Assembly (NCBI RefSeq): GCF_000733725.1
Contig: NZ_JMQM01000002.1
Coordinates: 653,527-717,526 of the forward strand
Origin: Nitratireductor basaltis
GTDB lineage: Bacteria > Pseudomonadota > Alphaproteobacteria > Rhizobiales > Rhizobiaceae
Direction of reading: 5' to 3'
DNA length: 64,000 nucleotides
Every line of letters starts with the position of its first letter. Position 1 is the first letter of the stretch. Position numbers and translations under genes: made by a program. Shown piece by piece: positions 34,107 to 44,721 of the stretch. Under the pieces are notes generated by a model. The model was not told where the DNA came from and made no database searches. It saw only the letters and a list, made by a program, of their open reading frames with translations.

Positions 34107-35753
34107 ATGCTTGAGCGGCGGGAGAGCTACGAGGCGCTCTATCGGGATTTCCAGTGGAAGATTCCGGACCGGTTCAATATTGGCACCGCGATCAGCGATC
34201 GGTGGGCCGAGGAGTTTCCGGATCGTATCGCGCTTTTCGACTACCAGCCCGACGGGGAGCCGCAGACGCTTACTTTCGGTGCACTGGCGGAACAGTCAAA
34301 CCGCTTTGCCAATGTGCTGAGAAATCTTGGCATAGAGCGCGGGGACCGGGTCGGCCTTTTGCTGGCGCAGGGCTTCGAGACTGTCATCGCCCATGCTGCC
34401 ATCTACAAGCTTGGTGCAGTCGCCGTGCCGCTCGCGCTGCTCTTCGGTGCTGATGCGCTTGAGCATCGGTTGCAGAGTTCGGGGGCGAAGCTTGTCGTTG
34501 CAACATTGACAGGGGCGAAGAAGCTTGCGCCGTTGCGCGACGCTCTGCCCGAGCTTCGGCAGGTTGTTACGGTCAGTGAAGGGAACCGCGAGTCGAACGA
34601 CTTCTATCCCCACCTCGCCGACGCCTCTCCCAATTTCGTGGCCGAGGCCACCACACCCGACGACCCAGCCCTGATGATCTTCACCTCAGGCACCACAGGT
34701 CCGCCCAAGGGCGCGCTTCACGGGCACCGGGTTTTGTTGGGCCATATCCCCGGGGTCCAGTATCACCATGAGTTCTTGCCCCAGGGAGGCGACCGGCTCT
34801 GGACGCCAGCCGACTGGGCATGGGCCGGTGGGCTTTTGAACATCGTCCTTCCGGGGCTCTATTTCGGCTTGCCGGTCGTTGCGGCAAGGCTTGGGCGCTT
34901 CGATCCGGAGGCTGCGTTGACGCTCCTGGAGCGGATGCAGATACGCAACGCCTTTATCCCGCCAACGGCCTTGCGCATGCTGAAGGCTGTTCCGGACATC
35001 TCCAGCCGCTTCAAGCTGTCGCTCCGCAGTGTCGCTTCGGGCGGCGAGGCGCTGGGCCGCGAGACCTACGAGTGGGCGCGGCGGGAACTTGGGCTGACTA
35101 TCAACGAATTCTACGGCCAGACCGAGTGCAATATCGTGCTCTCATCCTGTGCTGCGCTTGGTGTGACACGTGCCGGAGCGATCGGGCGACCGGTGCCGGG
35201 TCACCGTGTGGGGATCATCGACGCAAACGGCAATGAGTTGCCTGTTGGAGAGGCCGGCGACATTGCCGTAAGACGGCCGGACCCGGTCATGTTTCTCGGT
35301 TACTGGCAGAACGAGGACGCGACCCGTCGCAAGTTCATCGGTGACTGGATGACGACCGGCGATCAGGGCATGTTCGATGAAGATGGTTATGTTCACTTCG
35401 TCGGACGTGACGACGATGTCATTACGTCTGCAGGCTACCGCATCGGACCGTCGGAAATCGAGGATTGTATCGCGGCGCATCCGGCGGTGTCTCTCGCCGT
35501 TGCCGTGGGCAAGCCCGATCCGCTGCGTACCGAGATTGTGAAAGCCTATATCGTTACCAACAAGGGTCATGCGCCTTCCGCCGAACTGGCCGATGAGATC
35601 CGGCTATGGGTGCGCGAACGGTTGTCGGCGCACGAATATCCCCGCGAGCTGGAATTCGTGGACGAAATCCCGCTCACCACCACCGGCAAGGTGATCCGCC
35701 GCACCTTCAGGGAAAAGGCGCGCAGGGAGGTCGAGGAAGCGCAGACCGGCTGA
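34107..35753 (+). CDS. AMP-dependent acyl-CoA synthetase
   Basis: This is an adenylate-forming enzyme (548 aa) that activates a carboxylic acid to acyl-CoA through an acyl-AMP. Motif A3 is LMIFTSGTTGPPKGALHGHR, A5 is NEFYGQTECN, A7/A8 is WMTTGDQG and DDDVITSAGYRIGPSEIE, and the C-terminal catalytic lysine is in PLTTTGKVIRR. GGGAGG precedes the ATG. The sequence is of the medium-chain/acetyl-CoA synthetase-like group (ACSM-like), so butyrate to medium-chain acids are plausible, but the substrate is not decided. It is monocistronic. Confidence 0.9.
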   Translation: MLERRESYEALYRDFQWKIPDRFNIGTAISDRWAEEFPDRIALFDYQPDGEPQTLTFGALAEQSNRFANVLRNLGIERGDRVGLLLAQGFETVIAHAAIYKLGAVAVPLALLFGADALEHRLQSSGAKLVVATLTGAKKLAPLRDALPELRQVVTVSEGNRESNDFYPHLADASPNFVAEATTPDDPALMIFTSGTTGPPKGALHGHRVLLGHIPGVQYHHEFLPQGGDRLWTPADWAWAGGLLNIVLPGLYFGLPVVAARLGRFDPEAALTLLERMQIRNAFIPPTALRMLKAVPDISSRFKLSLRSVASGGEALGRETYEWARRELGLTINEFYGQTECNIVLSSCAALGVTRAGAIGRPVPGHRVGIIDANGNELPVGEAGDIAVRRPDPVMFLGYWQNEDATRRKFIGDWMTTGDQGMFDEDGYVHFVGRDDDVITSAGYRIGPSEIEDCIAAHPAVSLAVAVGKPDPLRTEIVKAYIVTNKGHAPSAELADEIRLWVRERLSAHEYPRELEFVDEIPLTTTGKVIRRTFREKARREVEEAQTG

Positions 35754-35761
35754 ACCTCAGC

Positions 35762-37042
35762 TCAGCTTCGACGCAGCATGCGCCGCATGCGGTTTCGAAG
35801 GATGCGCAGCGTGTTTCGTGCCTCGCGGTGGAAACGGATATTGGTCGCCGCCTGATGTGCTGCCTTTTCAGTACCCGGAACAAGACCGATGACGAATGTG
35901 CCGATGCTGCGGCGCTCGCTCCAAAGGCGGCTCATCACCGGATGATCGGGGACGGCGCAGGAGTCGGTCGCGATGATGTTCGGGTCATCAAGATGATTGC
36001 GCGTGACGTCGATCATCAGAAGTGTGCCGGGTGAGTAGCTTGCATAGTTCTCGTCGTAAGCGGTCTTCCACGTATAGGCGATGCCGGATTCGATGAAGAC
36101 GACAAGGCAGGCGATGGGCTGATCGTCCAGCGTCAGCATGTGAATGCGGCAGAGGCCGCGCTCGGCAAGCCGGTCCACGGCTTCACGCGCAAAGGCAGCC
36201 CGGAAGCGGTCGACTGCCATGGCCGTGCGTTCCCGTCCCTTCCAGCCGGAAGCTTCGAGTGTCAGAAACGCCTCGATGCCTTCGCGGATCTCCTGCGGTT
36301 GGCGCGCGACGCGATATTCCAACTTCCCCTTTTCCTCAAGCCTGCGACGCAGACGGCGGAATTCGCGGAAATGGTGGGAGCGCAGGCTCTGGCGCAAATA
36401 GTCGTCACCATCCAGATGGCTCTCGAGGAACGGGCGCTCGACCTTGTTGGACATGACCAGCGGCAGGTTGCGCGCTTCGGCAACGCTGCGGAGTACCGCG
36501 GCGAAAGGACCGTCGAGCCGTGTTTCCGGCAGAACCAGGACCTTTGGCAAGCCCAGATGAGGACGGGCGAGCATGGAGATGAAGTCCTCCACCACGCCCG
36601 CGGGATCATCGCAATCCACCAGCGGCGTTCCCAGTGGGCCGAACGGGTGTGACCAGGTTCGCATGATGGACGGGCCGACCCCCATGGCGGGACGTTCGAC
36701 GGAGAACGGCACGAGGAGGCGCAGACGGCTCTTGATCTCGTTTCCGTCGCGGATGACGGCGAGGCGCACTTCGCGGTCTTCGAGGCGCGGCATGGCCGGT
36801 GCGAGGAAGCGCGGGTTGAAGAAGATGTTCGACTCGATGGCGCGTGCGGCAAGAAAATCAAGCTCTTCGACCAGATCGAAACCGGCAGTTGCTGGATAAA
36901 CCGCCAGACGGCGAGTTGGTCTTTCGCTTGCCGTAAGTTCCAGTTCGGCACCTTCACCGACAATGTCGAAGCCAGCAAAGGTTCCGATCATCGGGCCAGA
37001 GGCGCTGCCGCCGGTTTCTTCGATAATGGGTTTGGCTACCAT
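35762..37042 (-). CDS. GNAT (CelD/FemAB-like) acetyltransferase, exopolysaccharide-linked
   Basis: This 426-aa protein carries the Acetyltransf_6 (CelD/BcsL-type) domain in its C-terminal half. LRSHHFREFRRLRRRLEEKG, FLTLEASGWKGRERTAM, ACLVVFIESGIAYTWKTAYDE and YSPGTLLMIDVTRN are typical of this group, found beside polysaccharide genes. The start at 37042 (MVAKPIIEE) overlaps the end of the flippase gene by 7 bp, so the two proteins are translationally coupled and probably act on the same envelope or exopolysaccharide. The donor and acceptor are unknown. The C-terminus is very basic (RILRNRMRRMLRRS). Confidence 0.8.
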   Translation of the reverse strand: MVAKPIIEETGGSASGPMIGTFAGFDIVGEGAELELTASERPTRRLAVYPATAGFDLVEELDFLAARAIESNIFFNPRFLAPAMPRLEDREVRLAVIRDGNEIKSRLRLLVPFSVERPAMGVGPSIMRTWSHPFGPLGTPLVDCDDPAGVVEDFISMLARPHLGLPKVLVLPETRLDGPFAAVLRSVAEARNLPLVMSNKVERPFLESHLDGDDYLRQSLRSHHFREFRRLRRRLEEKGKLEYRVARQPQEIREGIEAFLTLEASGWKGRERTAMAVDRFRAAFAREAVDRLAERGLCRIHMLTLDDQPIACLVVFIESGIAYTWKTAYDENYASYSPGTLLMIDVTRNHLDDPNIIATDSCAVPDHPVMSRLWSERRSIGTFVIGLVPGTEKAAHQAATNIRFHREARNTLRILRNRMRRMLRRS

Positions 37043-38451
37043 TCTTCCAGTTCCTTGGTGCTGGCGCGCGGCCAGGAGGCGCGCATGGCAAGTCCGAGCT
37101 TGCGGTATACGGTGACAGCCAGGAGCAGGGCCTCGCAAAGCATCGCGATCGAGGTTGCAATGGCTGCCCCCCACAGACCGAAATGCGGGATCAGGAGCAT
37201 GTTGAGCGTGACATTCAGTGCGAGCATGAATGCGTAGATGCCCGCACATGCATTCTGCTGCCCGCTCATGGTGAGAAGGCTTTCTGCAGGGCCGACACAT
37301 GCGCGCGCGACAACCGCTGCGACGAGCAGCAGCAGAAGTGGATAGGCGGTCGTGAATTCCGAGCCGAACAGCATCAGAATCGGCTTGCCCAGCGCCAGAA
37401 CGACGAGACCCATAGCCAGCGATGGCCAGAAGGTCCAGTTCACGCTCTGGCGCACGAAGCGGGCGAGCGCTGCGTGATCGCCGGCGTGGATCAGAGTGGC
37501 ATAGCGCTGTGCCACGCCTGCTTTCACAGCGAAATAGACGAAGTGGACGAGCGCCAGCGTCTTCACCGCGGCATAGTAGATTGCCACATCTGTCGGCTGC
37601 ATGTAGCGACCAACCATCAGCACATCGGCATTGGTCTGCAGGAAGAAGATGCTTTCGACGAGAAAGATCGGCAGGCTGACGGCAACCCAGTCGCTCATAC
37701 GGAAGCGTTGCGGCTCGGTGATCTTCTCGGTGCGCTGAACGCGCATGCCGATGGCTTGCGCGATGGTGGTGAGCCACGTCGCGAGTATCGCTGCCAGAAC
37801 CGCGTTTTCCGCGTCCGGCTCGTATCCAGCCAGATGGATCCCAAAGAGGAACAGGAGCAGCAGCACCGGGCGCAGCACATAAGTCGGCGCGAGCGCCAGA
37901 AGCGGCCAGGCATTGGCACGTGCAATGCCCTGCAGCTGGTCGCCCAGCGCGATCATCGGCAGGCAGACGAGGCCGAGATAGAAGGGCAGGATGTAGTAGC
38001 GTTCGATCTGTGCCTCGAAGAGCCAGAGCCCGAACCAGCCAGCGGCCATGAATGCCGATGAGGAGAACAGGACGAAGATCCGGCTGGCATTCACCATGCC
38101 CCGAAGCTCTCCGAACATGTTTTTTGCCCGGTATTCCGGAATGAAGCGTATCACGGAGGTGTGAAAGCCAAGGCAGCTGATATTGCCCAGGATGATCACC
38201 GTCACCCAGACGAGCACGAATATCCCGTATTCGAAGCCGCCCATATAGCGCGCCAAGAGCACCTGGCTTGCGAAGGCGATGACCGCGTTGATGATGCGCA
38301 GGCTGAAGGCTATGAGCGACATCCGGCCGGCCTGGCCGTTGCCATTGGCGGAGGCGAGCATGGCATCAAGACGTTGTGCGAAAGGATAGGCGCGCGCAGC
38401 AAGCCGCTCCGGAAGGAAACGTTCAGCCGTTGTCGCTGCCGAAAAGCGCAC
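37036..38451 (-). CDS. Polysaccharide flippase (Wzx/MATE-like), lipopolysaccharide biosynthesis protein
   Basis: This predicted lipid-linked oligosaccharide translocase has 12-14 helices. I chose the GTG at 38451 (471 aa), preceded by TGGGGGT. An ATG at 38364 is the conservative alternative, and the hydrophobic core begins only at RMSLIAFSLRIINAVIAFAS, so both give a full transporter. Conserved helices include LLARYMGGFEYGIFVLVW and FRMSDWVAVSLPIFLVES. No glycosyltransferase or wzy lies next to it. The gene appears as the first of a two-gene unit with the GNAT gene. Confidence 0.8.
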   Translation of the reverse strand: MRFSAATTAERFLPERLAARAYPFAQRLDAMLASANGNGQAGRMSLIAFSLRIINAVIAFASQVLLARYMGGFEYGIFVLVWVTVIILGNISCLGFHTSVIRFIPEYRAKNMFGELRGMVNASRIFVLFSSSAFMAAGWFGLWLFEAQIERYYILPFYLGLVCLPMIALGDQLQGIARANAWPLLALAPTYVLRPVLLLLFLFGIHLAGYEPDAENAVLAAILATWLTTIAQAIGMRVQRTEKITEPQRFRMSDWVAVSLPIFLVESIFFLQTNADVLMVGRYMQPTDVAIYYAAVKTLALVHFVYFAVKAGVAQRYATLIHAGDHAALARFVRQSVNWTFWPSLAMGLVVLALGKPILMLFGSEFTTAYPLLLLLVAAVVARACVGPAESLLTMSGQQNACAGIYAFMLALNVTLNMLLIPHFGLWGAAIATSIAMLCEALLLAVTVYRKLGLAMRASWPRASTKELEEW

Positions 38452-38570
38452 CCAAACCCCCACAAATCCAATCGATACCACCTGCAGGTAGCAGAGAGGA
38501 TTTAAGAAACAGTTGGATGCATGGCCCCAAAGCCATGCATGTCGGCAAAGCACCGAGCCTTACGGCAAAG

Positions 38571-38604
38571 AAAAAGGGCGCGCCGAAACCGGCACGCCCT
38601 TTTA
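38571..38604 (-). terminator. Rho-independent terminator of secA
   Basis: On the minus strand a 12-bp GC-rich stem with one G-U wobble and a GTTT loop is followed by TTTTTCTTT, 20 bp after the secA stop. The complementary A-run before the stem makes it usable in both directions, so it may also shield secA from plus-strand transcripts. Confidence 0.85.
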
Positions 38605-38623
38605 TCAGTTCGGCAACTCAGCC

Positions 38624-41350
38624 TCAGGCAAAGGCGCCGTGGCAGTGCTTGTATTTCTTGCCGGAGCCGCAGGGGCAGGGCTCGTTGCGCGCCACCTTGC
38701 CCCAGGTCGAGGGATCGTTGGGATCGCGCTGTTCCGGCGCGACGACCTGCGTCTCGTTGCGCGCAAGCGTCATCGTGTCGCCGCCGAAATCGTCCTCGCC
38801 GGTAGTGGCGTCGATATGGTGTCCTTCGCCTTCCGGCGTCTGAGGCGGCGGTGCGTCGGCAGCCTCGCGAACGAGTTCGACGCGCATGAGCTGCTCGGTG
38901 ACGGCGGTGCGCAGATTTGCGAGCATGGCCTGGAAAAGCTCGAAGGCTTCGGACTTGTATTCGTTCAGCGGATCACGCTGCGCATAGCCTCGGAAGCCGA
39001 CGACCGAGCGCAGATGGTCGAGATTGACCAGATGCTCGCGCCACAGGCCATCGAGCGTCTGCAGGAGAATGGATTTCTCGACATAGGTCATGATGTCGGG
39101 GCCGAAACGCTCCGCACGGTCGGCGGCGGCCTTGTCGGCAGCCTCGGTGATGCGCTCGCGGATATCGTCTTCGGCAATGCCTTCCTCGGCAGCCCATTCA
39201 TCGACCGGCAGGTCGAGATTGAGCGACTGGCGAACGGCCTTCTTCAGACCTTCGACATCCCACTGCTCGGCATAGGCCTTTTCCGGAATATGCGTCGCCA
39301 CGAGATCATCGATCACGTCGTGGCGCATTTCCGCGACGGTTTCGGTGAGGTTTTCGCCGTCCATCAGTTCCAGACGCTGCTCAAAGACCACCTTGCGCTG
39401 GTCATTCATAACGTCATCGAATTTCAGGAGGTTCTTGCGGATATCGAAGTTGCGCGCTTCGACCTTCTTCTGCGCCTTTTCGAGCGCCTTGTTGATCCAG
39501 GGGTGGACGATGGCCTCGTCTTCCTTGAGGCCGAGCTTCTGCAGCATTCCGTCCATGCGGTCGGAGCCGAAGATGCGCATCAGGTCATCCTGCAGCGACA
39601 GGTAGAACTTCGAGCGGCCCGGATCACCCTGGCGGCCAGAACGGCCGCGCAGCTGGTTGTCGATGCGGCGGCTTTCATGGCGCTCGGTTGCCAGAACGTA
39701 GAGGCCACCTGCGGCCTTGGCCTGTTCCTTCAGCCGCTGAACGTCTTCGCGGATCGCCTTTTCCTTCGCATCGCGCTCGGGGCCTGCCGGCATGTCGCCC
39801 AGCTCTTCCTCGATGCGCATGTCCGGATTTCCGCCAAGCTGGATGTCGGTACCGCGGCCGGCCATGTTGGTGGCGATGGTCACGGCACCGGGCTTGCCGG
39901 CCTGTGCAACGATCTGCGCCTCGCTCTCATGGTGGCGGGCGTTGAGGACCTGGAACTCCTTGATCCCTTCCTTGAGGAGATGCTCGGCAAGAAGCTCGGA
40001 CTTCTCGATAGAGGTGGTGCCGACCAGAACGGGCTGGCCTTTCGCCTGAGCTTCCTTGATGTCGCGTACGATGGCGCGGTACTTCTCCGTCACCGTGCGG
40101 TAGACTTCATCATCCTCATCCATACGCTGGATGGGAAGATTGGTCGGGATCTCGGCAACGTCGAGGCCGTAGATATTGCCGAACTCTTCCGCTTCCGTGG
40201 AGGCCGTACCGGTCATGCCGGCCAGCTTGTCATACATGCGGAAATAGTTCTGGAAGGTGATGGAGGCCAGCGTCTGGTTTTCCGGCTGGATGGACACGCC
40301 TTCCTTAGCCTCGAGCGCCTGGTGCAGACCTTCCGAATAGCGGCGGCCGGGCATCATGCGACCGGTGAACTCGTCAATGATGACGAGTTCGTCGTTGCGC
40401 ACGATGTAATCCTTGTCGCGCTGGAAAAGCTTGTGTGCCTTCAGCGCATTGTTGAGGTGGTGCACGACGGCGACATTCTCGACATCGTAGAGAGCCTCGC
40501 CCTTGAAGAGGTCGGCCTCGCGCAGCATGTCCTCGACCTTTTCCGTGCCCTGCTCGGTAAAGGTGGCGGTGCGCTGCTTCTCGTCTATCTCGTAGTCTTC
40601 CTCGGTGAGAAGCGGGATGAAGCTGTCGATCTTTGCGTAGAGCTCGGAGCGATCATCAAGAGGACCTGAAATGATGAGTGGCGTGCGCGCCTCGTCAATC
40701 AGGATCGAATCGACCTCATCGACGATCGCGAAGGCATGGCCGCGCTGCACCATCTGGGCGCGCTCATATTTCATGTTGTCGCGCAGATAGTCGAAGCCGA
40801 GTTCGTTGTTGGTGGCGTAGGTGATGTCGCAGGCATATGCCGCGCGACGTTCCTCATCGGACATTCCGTGGACGATGATGCCGGTGCTCAAGCCAAGAAA
40901 GCCATAGAGCTTGCTCATCCACTCGGCATCGCGACGGGCGAGGTAGTCGTTCACGGTGACGACGTGCACGCCGTTGCCAGGCAGCGCGTTGAGATAGACG
41001 GGCAAGGTGGCGACAAGGGTCTTGCCCTCACCGGTCTTCATCTCGGCGATGGAGCCTTCATGGAGAACCATGCCGCCGATAAGCTGTACATCGAAGGGGC
41101 GCATGCCCAGCGAGCGCCGTGCGGCTTCGCGGACGACAGCGAATGCCGTAACGATAAGATCATCCAGCTTCTTGCCATTGGCGAGCTGCTCGCGGAATTC
41201 GGCAGTCTTGCCTCGCAGCGCCTCGTCGGAAAGCGCTTCCATTTCCTTTTCCAGATCGCCGATAGCAGCGACCTGAGGACGAAGCTTCTTGATGCGGCGA
41301 TCATTGGAAGAGCCAAAAATCTTGCGGGCAAAGCCGCCGACACTGACCAT
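38624..41350 (-). CDS. secA: Preprotein translocase ATPase SecA
   Basis: SecA drives preproteins through SecYEG. It has 908 aa from the ATG at 41350 ([14 protein letters not shown]). That start has GAAAGGA seven bases upstream; an adjacent ATG at 41353 is possible. Walker A is [13 protein letters not shown], the DEAD motif appears as [13 protein letters not shown], and NBD2 carries [16 protein letters not shown] and [20 protein letters not shown]. The C-terminal SEC-C zinc site [14 protein letters not shown] binds SecB and zinc. All parts are present. It is monocistronic, with the terminator after it. It is divergent from the parvulin gene, as I recall for many Rhizobiales. Confidence 0.98.
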   Translation of the reverse strand: MVSVGGFARKIFGSSNDRRIKKLRPQVAAIGDLEKEMEALSDEALRGKTAEFREQLANGKKLDDLIVTAFAVVREAARRSLGMRPFDVQLIGGMVLHEGSIAEMKTGEGKTLVATLPVYLNALPGNGVHVVTVNDYLARRDAEWMSKLYGFLGLSTGIIVHGMSDEERRAAYACDITYATNNELGFDYLRDNMKYERAQMVQRGHAFAIVDEVDSILIDEARTPLIISGPLDDRSELYAKIDSFIPLLTEEDYEIDEKQRTATFTEQGTEKVEDMLREADLFKGEALYDVENVAVVHHLNNALKAHKLFQRDKDYIVRNDELVIIDEFTGRMMPGRRYSEGLHQALEAKEGVSIQPENQTLASITFQNYFRMYDKLAGMTGTASTEAEEFGNIYGLDVAEIPTNLPIQRMDEDDEVYRTVTEKYRAIVRDIKEAQAKGQPVLVGTTSIEKSELLAEHLLKEGIKEFQVLNARHHESEAQIVAQAGKPGAVTIATNMAGRGTDIQLGGNPDMRIEEELGDMPAGPERDAKEKAIREDVQRLKEQAKAAGGLYVLATERHESRRIDNQLRGRSGRQGDPGRSKFYLSLQDDLMRIFGSDRMDGMLQKLGLKEDEAIVHPWINKALEKAQKKVEARNFDIRKNLLKFDDVMNDQRKVVFEQRLELMDGENLTETVAEMRHDVIDDLVATHIPEKAYAEQWDVEGLKKAVRQSLNLDLPVDEWAAEEGIAEDDIRERITEAADKAAADRAERFGPDIMTYVEKSILLQTLDGLWREHLVNLDHLRSVVGFRGYAQRDPLNEYKSEAFELFQAMLANLRTAVTEQLMRVELVREAADAPPPQTPEGEGHHIDATTGEDDFGGDTMTLARNETQVVAPEQRDPNDPSTWGKVARNEPCPCGSGKKYKHCHGAFA

Positions 41351-41522
41351 CATATGGTCCTTTCAAATCTCGTAAGACCGGCAGGATTGCCGGCCGGATC
41401 CGCCAGAAACGCGCCCCAACAGCAAGGCCTACGCATAGGGTTGACCCGGAATTGTCTTCTGGACGCAAAGTTGTTGGAGAGATAAGAGGGGCATTCCGCG
41501 ATGTCAACGTCGCGCGGAGGGC

Positions 41523-41552
41523 TTGGCGGCCCGCAAACTTCCGCCATATATA
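41523..41552 (+). promoter_or_regulatory. Predicted promoter of the parvulin-type PPIase gene
   Basis: TTGGCG (41523-41528) and the overlapping ATATAT/TATATA (41546-41552) are spaced by 17-18 bp, giving a leader of about 60 nt. The secA promoter on the other strand must also lie in 41351-41617, but I could not find a convincing one. Confidence 0.5.
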
Positions 41553-41617
41553 CATGGTTTCAGACTGTTCAGAGCCCTTACGAACAGGCCACCAGTCACA
41601 CTTTCCGGGAGTAGTTC

Positions 41618-42520
41618 ATGTTTCTTTCCACCCACCGCACCCTTGTTACGCGCGCAGCCGTTGTGGCGCTGGCCGCAAGCCTTTTTGCAGGTTCGGCCGT
41701 CGCGCAGGACGACAAGGTGGTGGCCACGCTGAATGGCGAAGAGATCACCGAAGCTGATATCGCAATGGCGCAGCAGGAGCTCGGCCAGCAGTTCGCGCAG
41801 CTTCCGGAGGACCAGCGCCGTGCAGCCGCACTTTCCGCGATAATCGATGTTCGCGTCTTTGCCGATGCCGCAGAAGAGCAGGGCCTGCACGAGAACGAGG
41901 AGTTCAAGAACCGCATCGAATTCCTGCGTCAGCGCGCTCTCCACAGCGCCTATATCGAGCAGTCGGTAATGAACGAGATTACCGATGAGGCCGTGCGCGC
42001 GCGTTATGACAAGCAGATCTCCGAGATGAAGCCGGTCGAAGAAGTTCGCGCACGTCACATCCTCGTAGAGACCGAGGAAGAGGCAAAGGAAGTCATAAAG
42101 CAGCTTGACGATGGTGGCGACTTTGCCGAGATCGCCAAGGAGAAGTCGAAGGATGGCGCTGCCGCTGAGGGCGGTGACCTCGGCTACTTCACCAAGGGTC
42201 GCATGGTTCCGGAATTCGAAGAAGCCGCTTTCGGTCTCGAGGCCGGCAGCTATTCCAAGGAACCGGTCAAGACGCAGTTCGGCTTCCACGTGATCAAGGT
42301 CGAGGACAAGCGCAACCAGCAGCCGCCGGCATTCGAGCAGGTTCAGAACCAGTTCCGTTCGGTTGTCTTCCGCGATCTCTATGTAGAACAGCTTGCCAAG
42401 CTGCGCGGTGACGCCAATGTCGAGATCGAGGACGAGGCGTTGAAGGGGCAGGTCGATACGCTTCTGCGCCAGCAGCTTGGTCAGGCTGAGCCTGAGGCTG
42501 AAGGCGAAAAGGCCGAATAG
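41618..42520 (+). CDS. Periplasmic parvulin-type peptidyl-prolyl isomerase
   Basis: This foldase/chaperone for exported proteins is SurA/PrsA-like. The 300 aa start with a signal peptide MFLSTHRTLVTRAAVVALAA ending at GSAVAQ. The SurA_N-type chaperone segment (about 30-130) precedes one rotamase domain: VRARHILVETEEEAKEVIK, FAEIAKEKSKDG, GGDLGYFTKGRMVPEFEEAAF and QFGFHVIKVED are all characteristic. Its C-terminus is acidic. GGGAG precedes the ATG. It is divergent from secA, which suits an export-linked function. Confidence 0.92.
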   Translation: MFLSTHRTLVTRAAVVALAASLFAGSAVAQDDKVVATLNGEEITEADIAMAQQELGQQFAQLPEDQRRAAALSAIIDVRVFADAAEEQGLHENEEFKNRIEFLRQRALHSAYIEQSVMNEITDEAVRARYDKQISEMKPVEEVRARHILVETEEEAKEVIKQLDDGGDFAEIAKEKSKDGAAAEGGDLGYFTKGRMVPEFEEAAFGLEAGSYSKEPVKTQFGFHVIKVEDKRNQQPPAFEQVQNQFRSVVFRDLYVEQLAKLRGDANVEIEDEALKGQVDTLLRQQLGQAEPEAEGEKAE

Positions 42521-42550
42521 GCAGCGCTTTCGTTTAGCAGCGCAATACGG

Positions 42551-42579
42551 AAACCGCCGGCACTGACCGGCGGTTTTTT
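42551..42579 (+). terminator. Rho-independent terminator after the PPIase gene
   Basis: AACCGCCGG and CCGGCGGTT form a 9-bp stem around a 6-nt loop, followed by TTTTTT, 30 bp after the stop. Confidence 0.9.
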
Positions 42580-42699
42580 CTTGTGCAGGTCAAAAGGCCG
42601 TATCGGTGCGTTGCGGCTGTCGACCATGCTTTGACCTTGCGTGAAAGCTTGCAATCAGGCACACGAAACCGCAGTTTCACAAGCCTTTCGGATCAGCTC

Positions 42700-43941
42700 A
42701 TGTCTGACGCTATTTCACCCCTTGCGCCCAAGTCCTATCCCAAAATGCCGGAAGTCGCCGGTGTGCGTATCGCCACCGCCGAGGCGGGTATCAAGTATAG
42801 GGGCCGAAAGGATCTTCTCCTGATGGTCTTTGATGCTGGCACCGAGGCTGCCGGTGTATTCACGCGTTCGAAATGCCCATCGGCTCCCGTTGAGCTTTGC
42901 CGGCAGAACCTGTCTGGTGGCAAGGCTCGTGCGCTTGTTGTCAATTCCGGCAATGCGAACGCCTTTACCGGCTCGAAAGGCCGTCAGGCGACTGCGGCCA
43001 CGGCCAAGGCTGCTGCGAAGGCTGTCGGGGCGGAAGAAGGCGAGATTTTTCTCGCCTCGACCGGCGTGATCGGCGAGCCGCTCGACGCGGGCCGCTTCAC
43101 CCATCTGCTCGACGGCATGGCAGCAAATGCTGCGCCAGCGGGGTGGAGCGACGCCGCGCGTGCGATCATGACTACCGACACTTTCCCGAAAATGCTGAGC
43201 GCGCGCGTGCGCTTCGGTGACAGCGAAGTCGTGCTGAACGGCATTGCAAAGGGTGCAGGCATGATCGCCCCGGACATGGCGACCATGCTTTCCTTCGTGG
43301 CGACGGACGCGCCCATTGCGTCGCATGTCTTGCAAGATCTGCTGTCGAAGGGAACGGCAGGATCCTTCAACTCGGTCACGGTGGACAGCGACACCTCCAC
43401 CAGCGACAGCCTGATGCTTTTCGCCACCGGCAAGGCGGCTGACAAAGGTGCGCCGCGCGTTGAAGATGTGAAGGACCCGGTGCTCGTGCCTTTCCGGCGA
43501 GCACTCAACAAGATGCTCAAGGAACTCGCTCTCCAGATCGTGCGCGATGGCGAAGGTGCGCGCAAACAGGTCGAGGTAAGGGTCACCGGTGCGAAATCCT
43601 CACGTTCGGCCAAGCGAGTGGCGCTCTCGATCGCGAATTCTCCCCTGGTGAAGACGGCGGTGGCGGGTGAAGACGCAAACTGGGGCCGCGTCGTCATGGC
43701 GGTCGGCAAGGCTGGTGAACCAGCCGACCGCGATCTTCTTTCCATCTGGTTCGGGGATATTCGCGTGGCTCACAATGGCGAGCGCGATCCTGGCTATTCG
43801 GAGGAAGAAACCTCCGAATACATGAAGAGGGACGAGGTTGTTATTCGCGCCGATCTCGGTCTTGGACGCGGCAAGGCGACGGTCTGGACCTGTGATCTGA
43901 CCAAGGAATATGTCGCTATCAATGGCGACTACCGGAGCTGA
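42700..43941 (+). CDS. argJ: Bifunctional glutamate N-acetyltransferase/amino-acid acetyltransferase
   Basis: ArgJ transfers acetyl from N-acetylornithine to glutamate, recycling it in arginine synthesis, and can also use acetyl-CoA. I chose the ATG at 42700 (413 aa, [20 protein letters not shown]) because the upstream in-frame stretch lies in the untranslated region after the terminator. The self-cleavage site is in [16 protein letters not shown], between Ala and the nucleophilic Thr. [12 protein letters not shown] and [16 protein letters not shown] are other conserved stretches. It lies upstream of the GNAT gene with 8 bp between them. Confidence 0.96.
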   Translation: MSDAISPLAPKSYPKMPEVAGVRIATAEAGIKYRGRKDLLLMVFDAGTEAAGVFTRSKCPSAPVELCRQNLSGGKARALVVNSGNANAFTGSKGRQATAATAKAAAKAVGAEEGEIFLASTGVIGEPLDAGRFTHLLDGMAANAAPAGWSDAARAIMTTDTFPKMLSARVRFGDSEVVLNGIAKGAGMIAPDMATMLSFVATDAPIASHVLQDLLSKGTAGSFNSVTVDSDTSTSDSLMLFATGKAADKGAPRVEDVKDPVLVPFRRALNKMLKELALQIVRDGEGARKQVEVRVTGAKSSRSAKRVALSIANSPLVKTAVAGEDANWGRVVMAVGKAGEPADRDLLSIWFGDIRVAHNGERDPGYSEEETSEYMKRDEVVIRADLGLGRGKATVWTCDLTKEYVAINGDYRS

Positions 43942-43949
43942 CGCCGCCC

Positions 43950-44720
43950 GTGTCACCGAATGCTCCAGAGAAATTGGCGATGATCCGGCGCTTCGAGGCG
44001 GCGGGCTTTCGCGCATGGCCGGCCAACAAGGTTCGCTTCGACGGGACATGGGCGATCCGGATGACGGCCAGTCATCCTGCACGCAGGCTCAATTCGGTCA
44101 ATCCGCTCGATCCGGGCGATGCCAAGCAGATTTCCGACCGGGTTGAGCGTGCGCGCCGACTTTTCGAAGCATATGGGCGGACACCCACCTTCCGCATATC
44201 CCCGCTTGCTGCCTCTGCGATCAGCGAATATCTCGATGATCGCGGCTGGCAGAAGGGTGGGCACTCGGTTGTGATGCGGATGCCGCTCACTGACGGCACC
44301 GTTTCCAGCGCGATGAACCAGATCCCGCTCAAGGATCTCCATCGCTTCGTTTCCGCAGCGCTGCGTGTTCACGATTACGGGCAGGAGTTGAGGCCAGGCT
44401 TCACCGAAGTGGTCAGTGCCATCAAGGCCGAAGCCGGATTCTTCGTGCTTGAGGAAGGAGCGCGTTCACTGGCGACAGCCATCTGTGTTCATGATGGGGC
44501 GCTGGCGGGTCTGTTCGAGGTGGCCACCGCTTCGGGTGAGCGGGGCAAGGGCTATGGCCGCCGTACGATCCTTTCCGCCTTGAAATGGGCGCGGTTGCGT
44601 GGCGCGTCCACGGCATGGCTGCAGGTGGAACTCGACAACTTGCCTGCGCTGAAGCTTTATGAGCGGCTCGGTTTTGCCGAGGCCTATCGCTACCACTACC
44701 GCCAACCGCCGGAGCATTGA
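43950..44720 (+). CDS. GNAT family N-acetyltransferase
   Basis: This 256-aa protein has a GNAT fold in its C-terminal half. The acetyl-CoA loop is in ERGKGYGRRTILSALKWAR, and the closing motif is ALKLYERLGFAEAYRYHYR. The N-terminal 120 residues form a poorly conserved extra domain. The start is GTG at 43950, 8 bp after argJ. Its substrate is unknown. The position between argJ and mutT recurs in Rhizobiales, which suggests a constitutive metabolic or repair-related role, but nothing more can be said. Confidence 0.85.
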   Translation: MSPNAPEKLAMIRRFEAAGFRAWPANKVRFDGTWAIRMTASHPARRLNSVNPLDPGDAKQISDRVERARRLFEAYGRTPTFRISPLAASAISEYLDDRGWQKGGHSVVMRMPLTDGTVSSAMNQIPLKDLHRFVSAALRVHDYGQELRPGFTEVVSAIKAEAGFFVLEEGARSLATAICVHDGALAGLFEVATASGERGKGYGRRTILSALKWARLRGASTAWLQVELDNLPALKLYERLGFAEAYRYHYRQPPEH

Positions 44721-44721
44721 C

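Noticed and set aside
38513..40669. A 718-codon open frame on the plus strand across secA
   Set aside because: It is antisense to an unmistakable secA, has no ribosome-binding site or domain, and results from codon bias in GC-rich DNA. The same holds for the long frames opposite argH, ptsP, fadE and the M23 gene.
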